DNA of 64,000 nt from Pachypanchax playfairii (Eukaryota; Chordata; Actinopteri; Cyprinodontiformes; Aplocheilidae). Below the pieces are notes generated by a model, which did no database searches, was not told where the DNA came from, and worked only from the letters and a program-made list of their open reading frames with translations. The stretch spans positions 643,502 to 707,501 of the forward strand of contig SSNP01000083.1 of NCBI GenBank assembly GCA_006937955.1, given 5' to 3'. Below, one piece after another: positions 39,545 to 50,905 of the stretch; within the stretch, counting starts at the first letter, position 1; each line of letters starts with the position of its first letter. The translations under genes were made by a program, and so were the position numbers.

Positions 39545-40011
39545 CATGCGTCCGTCACAACAGCACAGCTTCAAAAGAGTACAGTTCACATGCTGAACTG
39601 ACCTGCCTGCAGTCCAGATCCTTCACTAATAGAAAATATTTTGTGCATTGTGAAACAAAAATCCATCCACAAAAATCAAGGACTGTTGTGCAGCTAGAAT
39701 CCTGCATCAGATAAGAACAGGAAAACATTCCTCTCCTAAAACTCCAGCAGCTGGAGTCCAGCAGCTGGCCTCTTCACTTCCCAGATGCAACACAATGATA
39801 AAAATCACCCTGCCCCAACTTTATGGAGATCTATTGCTGCCATCAAATTCAAAATGAGCTAATATTTTCTTTGAAACACGAAAATAACTTAGTTTCAACA
39901 TCTGATATGACGTTTATTTTCTACTGAAAATAAAATATGGGTTGAGCTTCACAGATCTGTTTTTATTTATATGTTACACAGTGTCCCAACTTCTTTGGAA
40001 TCGGGACTGTA
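39545..40011 (+). pseudogene. Degenerate 3' end of a Tc1/mariner element
   Basis: GACCTGCCTGCAGTCCAGAT followed by a TAGAAAATATTTTGTGCATT stretch corresponds to the transposase region around the third catalytic residue (W-P-x-x-SPDLSPIENVW in the intact family). It is now frameshifted. The 3' non-coding part ATCAAATTCAAAATGAGCTA and the terminal repeat ACACAGTGTCCCAACTTCTT..GGAATCGGGACTGTA follow. The 5' half is missing or unrecognisable. Confidence 0.7.
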
Positions 40012-40455
40012 ATTAATCTCCAACTGACTGTCTTTTTACAAGGTGTTAATGTAAACGTATCTAGATGATAATCAGCTGTATTGCAAAAGAAAACAGCTTA
40101 AAAATAGTGGGACAACCCAGCAGCCAATATTCTATCATTCATTTAATAAAATACAACAATGTCGTGTGATTCACTGAATTATTTCCACAGTAACATGATG
40201 ATGAATTGATTACAAAACTCTACCTGTAAATTTACTGTAAAATACTGGCAACCCTACTGCTAGTATTTAACACAGTAAATATGAAAGAACAACTTCTAAA
40301 AACTGTTTTTCATGACAGCTAGTTGTCCTTCCAGTCTAATGAATCAATTACAACCTTCTAAAAGCAACAAGTATTTAACAACAATCTCTACAACACAATA
40401 TATGCTGCAAACTGTTAACAGGCTTAAACTCACTCTGATCCATCTCCCACAGATC

Positions 40456-41045
40456 TTAAAGAGGCCATTTCATACAAATTTCAGGACTTTGTGGTTATTT
40501 CTTTGGTATTAACCAGTAATATGAAACATTTTATATCTAAAAAACGTCAGGAAACACTGATTAACAGACCTTCCAATCTGTCTGCATTAAAATTCGGGTG
40601 GTTCCGGCTCCTTCCGTCAGGCCTCGAGCAGCAGCTCGTTCATATTCATTGTTCCAATTTGCTGGACTCAGATTGGCTAACAAACTAGCCTATGAGAGCA
40701 AAGACTACTGCTTCCTGCCCCGCTGCACATGGCAACATCAGACGTCGTGTCTTCCTGTTTACTACGTTATTCTACAGCTGTTAGCCAGCAGCATGCTAGG
40801 CGTGGTCTCAACTGCGGGAGCTGCCGGACACTAACGAACAAAGGAGTTGTGACGAAACAGATACAGGCCGTTTGGAATCAGGAGAACTCAGGTGTTATCA
40901 CCACCTGCGTAGTTTGAGAGATTAAAACTGAAAGAGAAGTTGTTGACCTGTCTTCACGCCCAATATGAAGGTAAGAACACCTGTGGAGCTAAAATATTCA
41001 ACAGAAACCTCAGAAAAAACGTTTTTAATGGAAGGGCCTCTTTAA
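40456..41045 (-). mobile_element. TTAA-flanked MITE, family 2, copy B (inverted)
   Basis: 590 bp from TTAAAGAGGCC to GGCCTCTTTAA, an inverted and nearly full-length copy of 21868-22461. Its right TTAA (41042-41045) is also the left TTAA of the next element. It is non-coding. The reading frames across it (for example 40598-40834) have counterparts in the other copies and are not genes. Confidence 0.85.
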
Positions 41046-42191
41046 AGGTCCTGTATCATGCAAAATCAACTTTTTTGGAGCTTTTAACCTTGTGATGCTA
41101 TTTCCTTATTTTTAAAAAAAACTGTGGTTTTTGGCTTAATTCATGCATTTCTCAGTATTCCTCCTGAATTCTGTGCTCTGGCGAGATTTGGAGTTTTCCA
41201 AACCCACGAAAATCCATCTTGTACTGCTCCATTGAAACCGTCCATTTCGGTCAAAAAAACATTTGAACCAATCATTGTGCTTTGGGGCGGGTGTTCAGGT
41301 ATGATTGGCAGCAAGTGTCCTGGAAGACAAAGCAAAACAAACATGGCTGCGCTGGTGGATGTACACATAAAAGCAGCTATTGAATCTGTTTTAGGACTAG
41401 AGACGATTTCTTTATTGAAAAATGAGCAAAGGTAAGAACTTTGTGCATTTCTTGATGGTAAAGATGTGTTTTGTTTTTCTTAGTGGTAACAAAGTGTGTG
41501 TTTTTCTCCCAAATGGATTTGCAGGAGTTTGATTTACTGTGATTGGCTAAAAACAAATCATCAAAGGCAGACACTTGCTGGTGCGTCCTCCAATCAGCTT
41601 AAAATATTATGCCAGATGTCCCTCCCTTTTATAAACGGTTTCAAATGGAGCAGTTCCAGATGTATGTGTGTCCCCAACTCAACAAGAGGTGGGGCTACAC
41701 ATATGGCAGAGCCAGGTTAAAAGCGGACTGTTGGAGAGATTAACTCTTGCAGCCGGCGCAATTCCAACAATAAATTTGCCTTATGAAGCGGCCAGAGCAG
41801 TAAGTAAATCAAAACGCTAGCGATATAATGTGTGTTAACTATTTATGAAGCTTTCACTTCAAATTCACTGTCGGACTCCGGGTCAAGATGGTGAAGCTCC
41901 ATACTGCTCTTTACAAAGTTTTGGGGGCGTGTCTGTTGTCCATGCTGCTTCGCTGCAGCCAGTTTGGGACTCGAGGCTACATCATGGAATGGGCAGCACT
42001 CACGGGGGGGGGGGTGAGATTTTAGTAAAACAGTGCGTTTTACTTTCAAGTCAAAGTTTAACTCAAGAATATAAGTTATATTTCAGGACAAATGAATACT
42101 ACTGTATATAACGCCAATGGTAATATTTTATCATATATGTGCCTATCCCAGATGTTGAAAGCTGTAAAATAGCAGGATACAGGACCTTTAA
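41042..42191 (+). mobile_element. TTAA-flanked MITE, family 3 (1.15 kb)
   Basis: Bounded by TTAA, with inverted termini TTAAAGGTCCTGTATCATGC on the left and, read inward from 42191, TTAAAGGTCCTGTATCCTGC. It includes a G9 run near 42003-42015. There is no full transposase. A short minus-strand frame near its right end closes with an acidic DPESDSEFE stretch, which is intriguing but too short to assign. A fragment of the same family lies at 17671-17840. Confidence 0.8.
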
Positions 42192-44302
42192 ATGGAAAAA
42201 AGATTAATTGCAATGGTGAGAAGTGGCCCACTCCTGTTGAGCTACAAATGATCAACATTTTTTAACAGTCTCAATTAAGCAAAAATACATTTAAAAAATA
42301 AATGACATAGTTAAAAAATCCTTCCAGTTTTGTATGAATGTTATCTTCCCTTGAATCTGTTTTGTATTGCAGCTGCAGTTTTATCAAGAAAAGAAAATCT
42401 CCTGGAATTTCACAGTGAAAGGGTTTTCTCATTCAGCAAGTCAAGGTGCATCTGTTATAGCTGAATGGTTTGCAAACAGCCCACTCAGTGTTTCTGTGCA
42501 CATGGACTGCTGTGCAAGTTAACGTCTGTGTACACAAGAGTGAGTACATTGCCGTCCGTATACTGTAACTCCTGCACTTAACTAAAAAAAGCGACGCCTG
42601 ATTCCATTCAAGAATTTAAACTTTTTAGCTTCCAGTAAATGAAACACTGTATGTCAGTGAAATAAAAATAAATATCTATTTTGGAGTTCTAGGAACATAA
42701 TCTTAAATGCTAAATGCACCTTGGGCTCTGAGAGTACTTGGTGTATTTCAGAGAAATGGAACAGAAACAAACTAAAAGAGATTAACTACAAGTGAACTGT
42801 ACAGCAACAGTTAATCTGGGCAGCTTTGGGGCAAAGAGGCTTTTATTTTAAATTCACGGCTGTTTGGAGATCGGCTCATCTTCTACTTACTGATAACTTA
42901 CCAGAAACTCAAACTCTCTCCTTCCTTCAGTCATTTAGATATTTTTTACATAATGAACATATTACTGAAAAGAGTAACACACACGTATTGTTTTATCTGT
43001 CAATCTTCTGGAACATTTTTCTGAGGTTCTGACTGGAAAAGCTATTTGCTAACCCAACAAGATTCTTGCACAAACATGCACATGATCACATAAAAATACG
43101 AACACGGCCTAAAGCAAATCCTTGGATTCTTTATCTGTAAGGTGTAGAGATAAAGATTGAACTCCTTGACTCATTAGGACTGAACTCTCTTACCTCTTCC
43201 TTTAAGTTCAGAGGGCACAGATAAAGCCATGATCCCAATGAGATGTAGACAAAGGACATACTTCTGATTGGGTTTCTGCTACTGCTGTAATACAAACTTA
43301 GTATCTTTTAAAAAACTTCCTACGGGATGACAAAATTTGTGGGGTTTTTATTCTTTGTTGTTTTATTTAAGGTTAAGGTTTTTTATTTACAGTGTTTTCA
43401 ATTGCTTTACAGATATGGTTGTTTCCAGCTTGTGCCAGTTCCATATGATTACCAGTTCATGCATGCAAAGTGTTGCATGTTATATAGGGGGAGTAAACAG
43501 TTCAGCTCAATGCAGAAGAACCAGCTCTTAAGTTTAAGACTCAATAGTACACCTGCATCTAAGGGATAAAACACAGTCTTTAGACACATATTTGACGACC
43601 ACGACATGGTTCTGTGTCAGCTCTGTGTCTGTAGTTTGCAAATCCATGCTGCGTATCCAAAGTGTGGGTTACTCTATGTGACATGGTGATCCTTCAGATG
43701 GGTCTGTCGCAACAAAGATTAAAGTCCTACAGTGTGAAATTTCTCTGAGTGGTTGACAGCGCTAAAATAATAAAGACTGCCAACGGCAGCTGCTGTCTGC
43801 GCTTTTCAGCTTCTTCTCATTCAAAAATATGAAATTGTAATGACCTGGCTGACTGAGAATCTGGTACTGGGGATGAAGCACATTGGAATAACATTTGGTA
43901 GAATACATTTTTGTGTCTGACTGAGCCAAAAACTATACATTTCATGTAAAATCCATATAAAAACAAAACGTTGCACCACACATAGTCCCAACGGACAGAG
44001 ATCTAAATTCTAACCTATTACCCCGTTAGAAAGTTTGCCTTGATGGACATTTTGAGAACTCTCTGCAGCAGTCAGGTTAAATGTGATCTGTTGGCTATGC
44101 TGCCATTCATAAACATACACGTTACTGCCCAAAAGCATGTCTCATGATGTCCCCCAGCTGTGGGGTTTAAAATGTCCATTTTAACAGCTTCATCTCGTCT
44201 AGGGAGGTTTCCACAAGGAGTGTGTTTATGGGAATGTTTTCACCATTCACCTAGCATATCTGGAAGATCAGGTACAGATGTTGGATGAAAAGACCTGTCT
44301 AA

Positions 44303-44948
44303 TGCCCCTTTTCCACCGACAAATCAGCACGGCGCACTTGAGAGCGGTACAGTATAGCGCGGATCAACTCGCTTGAGGCGGTTAAAACATAAAGCAGACG
44401 TAAGTGGGGATATGGGCGTGCCCATCTGGCTATGAAAAGTGGCGCGCAAAAGTCTTTGTCCGCGACGTCACAGCACGTGAAACAACAACAATGGCGGATA
44501 TACGTGTGTTTTTGTACTTTGCACTCTGTCTGTGGTTCATTTTGGTTGGTTTGATTTTTGGTTCTTGTGGAGGAAGTCGCCATTGTCCAAAGTCAATTGT
44601 ATTTTAAAATAAAATATTTGTATGGTTGCTAGGAGTTTTTTTTTAAAGCCTTTTGCAGGAGCACTTCTATATCACACCACGTGAACACCACACACAGCCG
44701 GGCCAATCAGGGGCTACCACTACGTAGGTAGTCGTGTCACTGGTAGCAGTTTATTGGACCAATCAGTAGACAGGTGGGCGTGTGGGCCCGCTTTGGGCTG
44801 CTTCGGACCACCAAGGAGGTGGTCTGAAAAAAGAGGCCGGGTTGGCGCGGAATGACGCGGTTAAGACCCGAGAAAGGCGGTGGAAAAGGGTCCGCAGGGG
44901 GCTAAAGTGAACCGAGCCGCACCATGTTCTGTCGGTGGAAAAGCGGCA
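44303..44948. mobile_element. PIF/Harbinger-like MITE
   Basis: Termini TGCCCCTTTTCCACCGAC (44303-44320) and its complement at 44931-44948 match at 17 of 18 positions. A 3-bp TAA lies directly outside each end, as expected for the TWA target of PIF/Harbinger elements. The interior is GC-richer than its surroundings and non-coding. Frames such as 44404-44607 are not supported. Confidence 0.7.
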
Positions 44949-46021
44949 TAACAGTCTCTGGTCTAAATCTTCCCTACAATGTTCTTTTGTGTTAAGGTCA
45001 TGTCTTTGGGACTAAGGGACCACAACCCAATTTCTGAAAAAAACAACCCCACACCATAGCTGACAGGTCCAGGAGAGACTCTCCAGCTCCTGTTTGGAAT
45101 CCCAAGGTATTCCCACAAATAATTCTTCCAGTGAATTTCTCCAGAGGGAGGCAACAAGGAAGTGTCCTAATCAGATGCCTGAACCACCTAACCTGATTCT
45201 TTGATGAGCTGCTCTAGTTCCCCCAGGATGTCGGAGCTCCTCACCTCATCTCTAAGGCTTCTCCCAGCTACCCTAAGGAGGAGGCTAATATGGGGTCCCG
45301 GATGCAAATATTGGGCGCAAAACTTGTAAATACAGTTGAGACAAAAGGCAACAGGTTCAATCTATTCCCTGTTTTTGGTTCTTGCCTAGAATATGTAAGA
45401 TTTGATTTGAATTGTAAAGATCTGCAACTTGCTGGAAGCATTAAAGCCAAAGGACATTTTTTATGTTTGTTGAACCAACAGAGAAACATTACTGTTTTTT
45501 ATTCTTGCATTGTTGGAATATGTTATCAATATGTTCCATGTTTCAGTTTTATTAGGAAAAATACTGTCATTGAAAGTCAATATTTCTTAAACACGTCACA
45601 CACAATAAATGGCAATGCCACTCCCTAACAACAAAGCCAACCATGCAGCACCTTGTCCACATGCTCAGATACACACTACCTGTGTATTTCAAAAAAATAC
45701 CTCTAATTAACTTGAGGTTGAAGAACCAAAGAGGAACTCCTCATTCAAGAGGATATTTCTATCCAAAACAACAGAAAGTCCGAACTTTAAGTGAAGTCAC
45801 TGTTACCTGGAGTTCTCCAAAGGGGTTTCATACATCTCCAGGTCAGTCACGGTCTTTGGATAAACAGATCCTATTCTAAACAATTTGACAGTATAAAACT
45901 GAGACAAAATCAGACATTTTTGCTTTGAAAAGTGATTTAGGGTTTAAAATTGTAAAGTTTTGGTGTGACAAATTCTAGTGATTTGGAGTTTCATTTTTAA
46001 ATTTTACACCTTATAATTTAG

Positions 46022-46845
46022 TTTATCATCATCATCATCAATTTATTTAAAAAGCACATTTAAAAACTGCAGTGACACAGACCAAAGTGCTGTACACAAA
46101 TAAAAACAACAAATACAGAGATAAAAATAAACATACTATAAAAACAAACATAAAAACAATGAAATAAGGTCAGCGAGGGGTTAGACTGCCCCAACAGAGT
46201 TAAAAGCCTGAGAATAAAAGTAAGTCTTTAAACTAAATAAAAGTAAGTCTTAAAAATACTAAGAGATGGGGCGAGTCTGACCGTCAGGGGGAGCTGGTTC
46301 CATAAACTAGGGGCGCAAACTGAGAACGCCCGCTCACCGCGAGCCTTATAGCAGGCTGGACGAACCTGCAGCAAGTGCTGCTCAGAGGACCTCAGGGAAC
46401 GCCTCGGGACATAGGGACAGAGAAGCTGCGCCAAGTAGGGTGGCCCGAGCGCATGCAAAGATTTAAAAGCAAATAAAAGAATCTTAAATTTAATCCGATA
46501 GCGGATTGGCAGCCAGTGCAGATTAGCCAGTACATGGGTGATATGTTGCTTCAAAGCAGTCCCAGTTAAAAATCGTGCAGCAGCATTTTGTACTAACTGG
46601 AGAAGAACTATTGCGGATGAAGGAGCACCATATAACAGAGAGTTGGCATAATCAAGGCGTGATGTCACAAACGCACGGATGACTGAGGGAAGATCTTTTC
46701 TCCTCAAAATGGGTTTTAGCTTGGTCAGTCTACGGAGGTGGAAAAAACAGGATCTAACAACCTGATTAATCTGGACATCAAATCTGAGGTCAGAGTCAAA
46801 GATGACCCCCAGATTTTTGATGTTCGGTTTCAGTAGAGCTCACAA
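46022..46845 (-). mobile_element. 5'-truncated L2/CR1-type LINE, 3' end of reverse transcriptase
   Basis: From about 46839 down to 46228 one minus-strand frame reads PNIKNLGVIFDSDLRF, then RRKDLPSVIRAFVTSRLDYA, LLQLVQNAAARFLTG, ANLHWLPIRYRIKFKILLF and PSLWNQLPL. This is the C-terminal end of a non-LTR reverse transcriptase of the L2/CR1/Rex kind. A 3' UTR with TGTACAGCACTTTGGTCTGT follows, and a (TGA)n tail at 46022-46040. The 5' part of the element is missing. It lies about 100 bp downstream of the donor of grb10 coding exon 1. Confidence 0.85.
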
Positions 46846-46947
46846 AGCTATCAATATCTTAATACAACAAATACCAGCTGGCTTGTTCAAACGTCGTGCT
46901 GACATCCAGATAGGTGAGAAGGAGGAGGGAAAAAAATTGGCATTTAC

Positions 46948-46998
46948 CTGATAATTTGGATGATGTAGAAAATAATCTGGGCAACCGGCCACAGCCAT
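46948..46998 (-). CDS. grb10: grb10 coding exon 1 (start codon)
   Basis: ATG at 46998 opens 17 codons, MAVAGCPDYFLHHPNYQ, closely matching the GRB10 start MALAGCPDSFLHHPYYQ. The context AACGATGG (A at -3, G at +4) is strong. The donor is CAG|GTAAATG after 46948, and the exon ends in phase 0. No other ATG precedes it within the exon. The conserved short start peptide makes this the canonical translation start rather than an internal one. Confidence 0.95.
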
Positions 46999-47071
46999 CG
47001 TTTGCGTTTTTCCGATCTTTCACGATTTTTCAGGTTGAATCTGTTTCAGTAAAGAACAAATCAAGAAAAAC
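46999..47071 (-). other. grb10: grb10 5' UTR part of coding exon 1
   Basis: A pyrimidine-rich acceptor ATTTTGTTTTTCAG ends at 47072, giving 73 bases of untranslated leader without an upstream ATG. This implies at least one non-coding exon farther right. Confidence 0.65.
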
Positions 47072-49337
47072 CTGAAAAACAAAATGAGAAAACAAACAAA
47101 AAATTAGTAAAGGAGAAGTACACAAAAACTAAAAAAAAAAGAAAGATGTAAGAAAAGGTTGATGGCTGAAGGAGAAGGTTAATTTAAATACTAAGTATTT
47201 AAATATACCACATATACCACATCTTAACCAAATTTGGCTAAAATAGCCAAAAACCTGTTGAACATAATGTCCTAAGAACTTAATTTAAAGTCATTCAACT
47301 TCTTTTCTTGGTTTTTGAAGACTTCTTATTATAAGCTGAAAGAACTGAAGAAACTTCCCAGATGAAAGTTAAAACGCCTTCAAGAATTAAGAAAGAAATT
47401 GTTGTCTATTCACCTCTTAGAACTGCCCTAGATTCCTGAAAATCTACACCAACATACCACCATAAATACATACATTAATCTGAGGTTTACTATGAAAAGT
47501 TTTGTATCCTGAACCTGAAGCGTTACAGAACGAGTGATCTCACCGAGCTCCAGTATGTCTGAAGAGTTGAACTAAAACTGGATCAATGTTCCCATAACTG
47601 GAATTAATGTTCCATTAGAGTAAGAAATCATACATATTCAGTTTTAGGAGCACAACATTCTGGCTACCTTTGATTAAAAATAAACTCTGAAGTTTAACAG
47701 TGAGAACTTTAGTGGATACCCTACTAACCTCTTGCTGCTACAAAACAAACACCTGTAAACACTCAGCTAAAAATACCCTGCAGGCACATATCCAGGCCTG
47801 AAGTTAGACCCGGGGGAATATTTACAGCCAAGCAGCTCAGGCTCAAAACTGTAATAGGTTTTTACACAACAGTTCATGACCCTGAGTTAGTATTTAAAAC
47901 ATGAACTGCTGTTTCATAGGCAGCTAATATTATCTCGTGTTTGTGTTAGCGGTTGCTAGTGGGTTGCCCTTGTGGTTGTAAAGTGTTTATACTGAATGTG
48001 TTCCTGTCTGCTTCTGAATGGATATGCGTTTAACACGATTAACATCAAATTACTTCAAAATGTTATAAGAAATGTAAACACATTATAATGTTTTGAAAGA
48101 TAAGAAATAATTCTTTCCTGCTAGCTTGATAACTCACTACACCACACGTCATCACTTCAAATCAAGGGTCAAAGGCACACTTGAAATTATAGGGTAGGGT
48201 TTTTTTCCTTCAGGGGCTTTACAGGAAAGACCATTTATAGAGACATCCAAATAAATAATACTCCTTAACAATATCCATACAGTGGATTTACCAACCCAAT
48301 TTTAAGATTCCCCAGCTGTAAGCTGCTTTTTTAGCAAAAAAAATTGTCTTATCAGCAGGATTGCGAGACAAAAAATACTATATCTACTAGCATAGGCAAA
48401 CTAGAATTGTTCATACAATGGCAATTGGGGATACGTGGCTGTATTACCTGTAGTTTGTAGGAATGTAAATGATCTTAACACTCTACCAGAAGATGATAGA
48501 TCTGCTAAATGATCTTGAGCCTGTATTGGTTTTCACACTGGAAATGTCTGAGAAGAAGTCTACGGTACATCCATCATGTTTCCTCTGTTTGTAAAGCAGC
48601 TGAAAGCCATCTGTAGTGTCTAATTCTAGTTTACTGGGGGAAAAATCTGTTTATCTTGCACAAGTAAGAAAATTTAAAGTTTCCCTTACCGCTTGAAAAT
48701 ACTAATAAAAAAAAATAAATCAAATATGATGGCACCCAGACCTTGTCAGCACAGACACATCATCTGGGGGAGATTTTTTACTCAGCTGGGATCATATCCG
48801 GGGCAGAGAAGTGGCAGATTCCTCTGAAAGTCCCCTGAAAGAACAAGGACGCCCCCTTAGTTTAGACACCCTTCAGAGGAAGTTCCTATCTGCTTCTTGT
48901 AATAGCAATTGCACATTTTAAAACAGCTTGTGGCCACAAGTGAAGGACAAGACATTCACTAACAGGTTCACTAACAGTTCACCCTTTTGACTCAATGCTC
49001 TCATTACTGGAATGGATTAGCAAAGCACCAATTTTAGCACAGATGCATTTATCCAAACTAAAACACTAAAATCTTTTGGCGCTCTCTCTTCTCAACATAC
49101 TTCCAACTCTATTATTTGAAGCAATAATTTGTTCCCATAGTGGAACTGATAATGCATCCTTTATCAGCTTGTAACCACAAGTTGATGCTAACGCTCATGT
49201 CAGCTACTTCATATTTAGCTGCAACAGCTTGAGATCATGTTTGAAGACATGAGATCAGATTTATATCAAAAACACAAAGAAGTAATTCTGAGATCCACTT
49301 GTCAAACATTTTTCTATATAGATTTGATTATGGTCAG

Positions 49338-49530
49338 TGCTGTTGGGGGGACAGGCCATCACAGGGCCCCAAAGAGACTAATAACGATTCCTTCCTGGGG
49401 CCAATTTAGAGTGACCAATTAACCAAACATAGAAATGAATGGATAAAACCGAATGCAGAAAGTCACATCCAGGTGTTGAAGCTGCTACCTTCCTGCTGCA
49501 GGGCAACAGTGCCAACTGACTGCCCCATTG
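49338..49530 (-). repeat. Degenerate SINE-like repeat, inverted
   Basis: GGGGCCAATTTAGAGTGACC, AATTAACCAAACAT and TTCCTGCTGCAGGGCAACAG correspond, in inverted order, to parts of the tRNA-headed family seen at 52955-53310. The copy is old and has lost its middle. Confidence 0.55.
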
Positions 49531-50354
49531 TACAACCCCTAAATCTGAGATTACACTGCAAAGTTCTTTTGAAATAACCTAATAAAATACAAAAATACAG
49601 TTAAAAAATCCTCAGGTCATTGACTCACAACATAGAGAGTGAAGAACCAGACCACACCATGGTCTGCTGTCATAAAACTAACATGTGCTCATTCCAGTGA
49701 ATTTACTTGACAGAACAGAATCAAACAAACCATAAATAATTTCTAAACAAGCAGCTTGGCACCACAATCAGCTGGACCCCCTCAAAAAGTTGTACCGAGC
49801 GTGTGTATGAACGAGTGCTCTGTGTGTGTGTGGCATGGCTGGCTGGCATGGAAGACAGACTTTTCATTTACATATTATTCTCAGTCAGACAGTTCACAAC
49901 AAAAACAAAAAGACATTCACAGCAGCCAGAGTCCTTCCAAGCAGACCCTCATTAAACACCACAAACCTGCTCTGATTATCCATCCAAACTGTACACTGAT
50001 TATGTTCCAGCATTACCAAGATGGTTATAAAAACACAGAATTAGATCTCAATTTTCAGTTCAATTTTTTTTACCAAACAGCCACTCTCACAATAAAGCAT
50101 GTGGGGCCTTTTATTGTTCTAACTAAAGTGTTTTTTGCTCAAACGTATATAGATGATTTTAGGTGTGGGACTTTAAAAGTTGCAGTCTTCTAATTTTAAT
50201 CTTGGATCAAAACTCAATCCAATGTGAAACCAGCAAATACTAGACAGTCTGTTTAGTTTGATTTTTTTAACACAAAATGCATCTAAATTATTTTCAATTA
50301 GTGTTTTATACAGGATGATTCTGTTCTTCTTGAGCATTTTTCCAAGTTCAAAAG

Positions 50355-50905
50355 TTAAAAGTACAGTATGGAAGAATTAGACCTTGTCGTGAAATCAGAG
50401 TCCAGCAGTTCATGTAAAAAAAAACATCAGCTCTCAGCCACTCCCACCCCCCACCCCCTGATTTTTCTGTTGAGTTGCCAGTTCTGATGTTGATTCCCAT
50501 TTACTTTCTCTTGTATTTGTTCAATTTTTGGGAATGTCTGTAAGCCTATTTGTTCAGCATTGAGTTTTCCTAAGTGCGTTTGAACGCCCCATCACGTGCA
50601 GTTCGGCTGCTCAGTTGGAAGGAAGTGATGGTTTCTTAGTTTCTGCTGCTGCTCGTTGTGGAATTACAGGTTCTTGTGTTGAAGACTTGGCAGCCTTGCA
50701 GACTCACATGTGACTCGTTATGGAACCAGGAAGTCTGGACGTGTAAATAATGATTCTGGTCTGGGCTAGCATTTTTAAAATGACAGAAACTAGCGACCAC
50801 CCAGCTGACTGAGATCAGGATCTGTTACAATGTGACTTTATTTTCAATATCGGTGGGACACTGTGTGAGTATTTCACTGTAAAATTCTTACATACTGTAC
50901 CTTTG
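50355..50905. mobile_element. TTAA-flanked MITE, family 1, copy 2
   Basis: Same orientation as 16334-16896 and alignable over the whole length. The left border has TTAA and AAAGTACAGTATGGAAG, and the right terminus reads CTTACATACTGTACCTTTGA, with the outer TTAA changed to TTGA. It is non-coding. Confidence 0.8.

Larger units (their letters stand above)
35976..46947 (-). other. grb10 intron between coding exons 1 and 2
   Basis: About 11 kb. It holds MITE fragments and full MITEs, a dead Tc1 copy, a SINE fragment, a Harbinger-like MITE and a truncated LINE, all listed separately. The stretches 36330-38760, 42200-44290 and 44960-46015 show nothing I can identify apart from simple repeats. Confidence 0.75.
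1417..47071 (-). other. grb10: grb10 gene, 5' half (gene body in this window)
   Basis: GRB10 is a cytosolic adaptor of the GRB7/10/14 family. It binds activated receptor tyrosine kinases such as the insulin and IGF1 receptors and mostly dampens their signalling. Seven coding exons on the minus strand join without a frame break into 308 or 309 residues. They carry family hallmarks: MAVAGCPDYFLHHP at the start, EDDVDLEALVNDMN, HILAVRRLQE, SSLPAIPNPFPELC, KDLCQLLVYKSHCVDDNSW and FRKNYAKYEFF. Phases agree at every junction. The introns, in transcript order, are about 11.0, 7.3, 1.6, 20.7, 3.7 and 0.4 kb. The PH, BPS and SH2 exons must lie beyond position 1, and at least one 5' UTR exon lies right of 47071. 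Which teleost duplicate this is (a or b) cannot be told from the window. Confidence 0.95.

Noticed and set aside
41843..42049. Minus-strand frame ending DPESDSEFE, considered as a piggyBac transposase remnant
   Set aside because: Only an acidic stretch is suggestive; no catalytic-domain motif is visible, so it stays a remark under the MITE.
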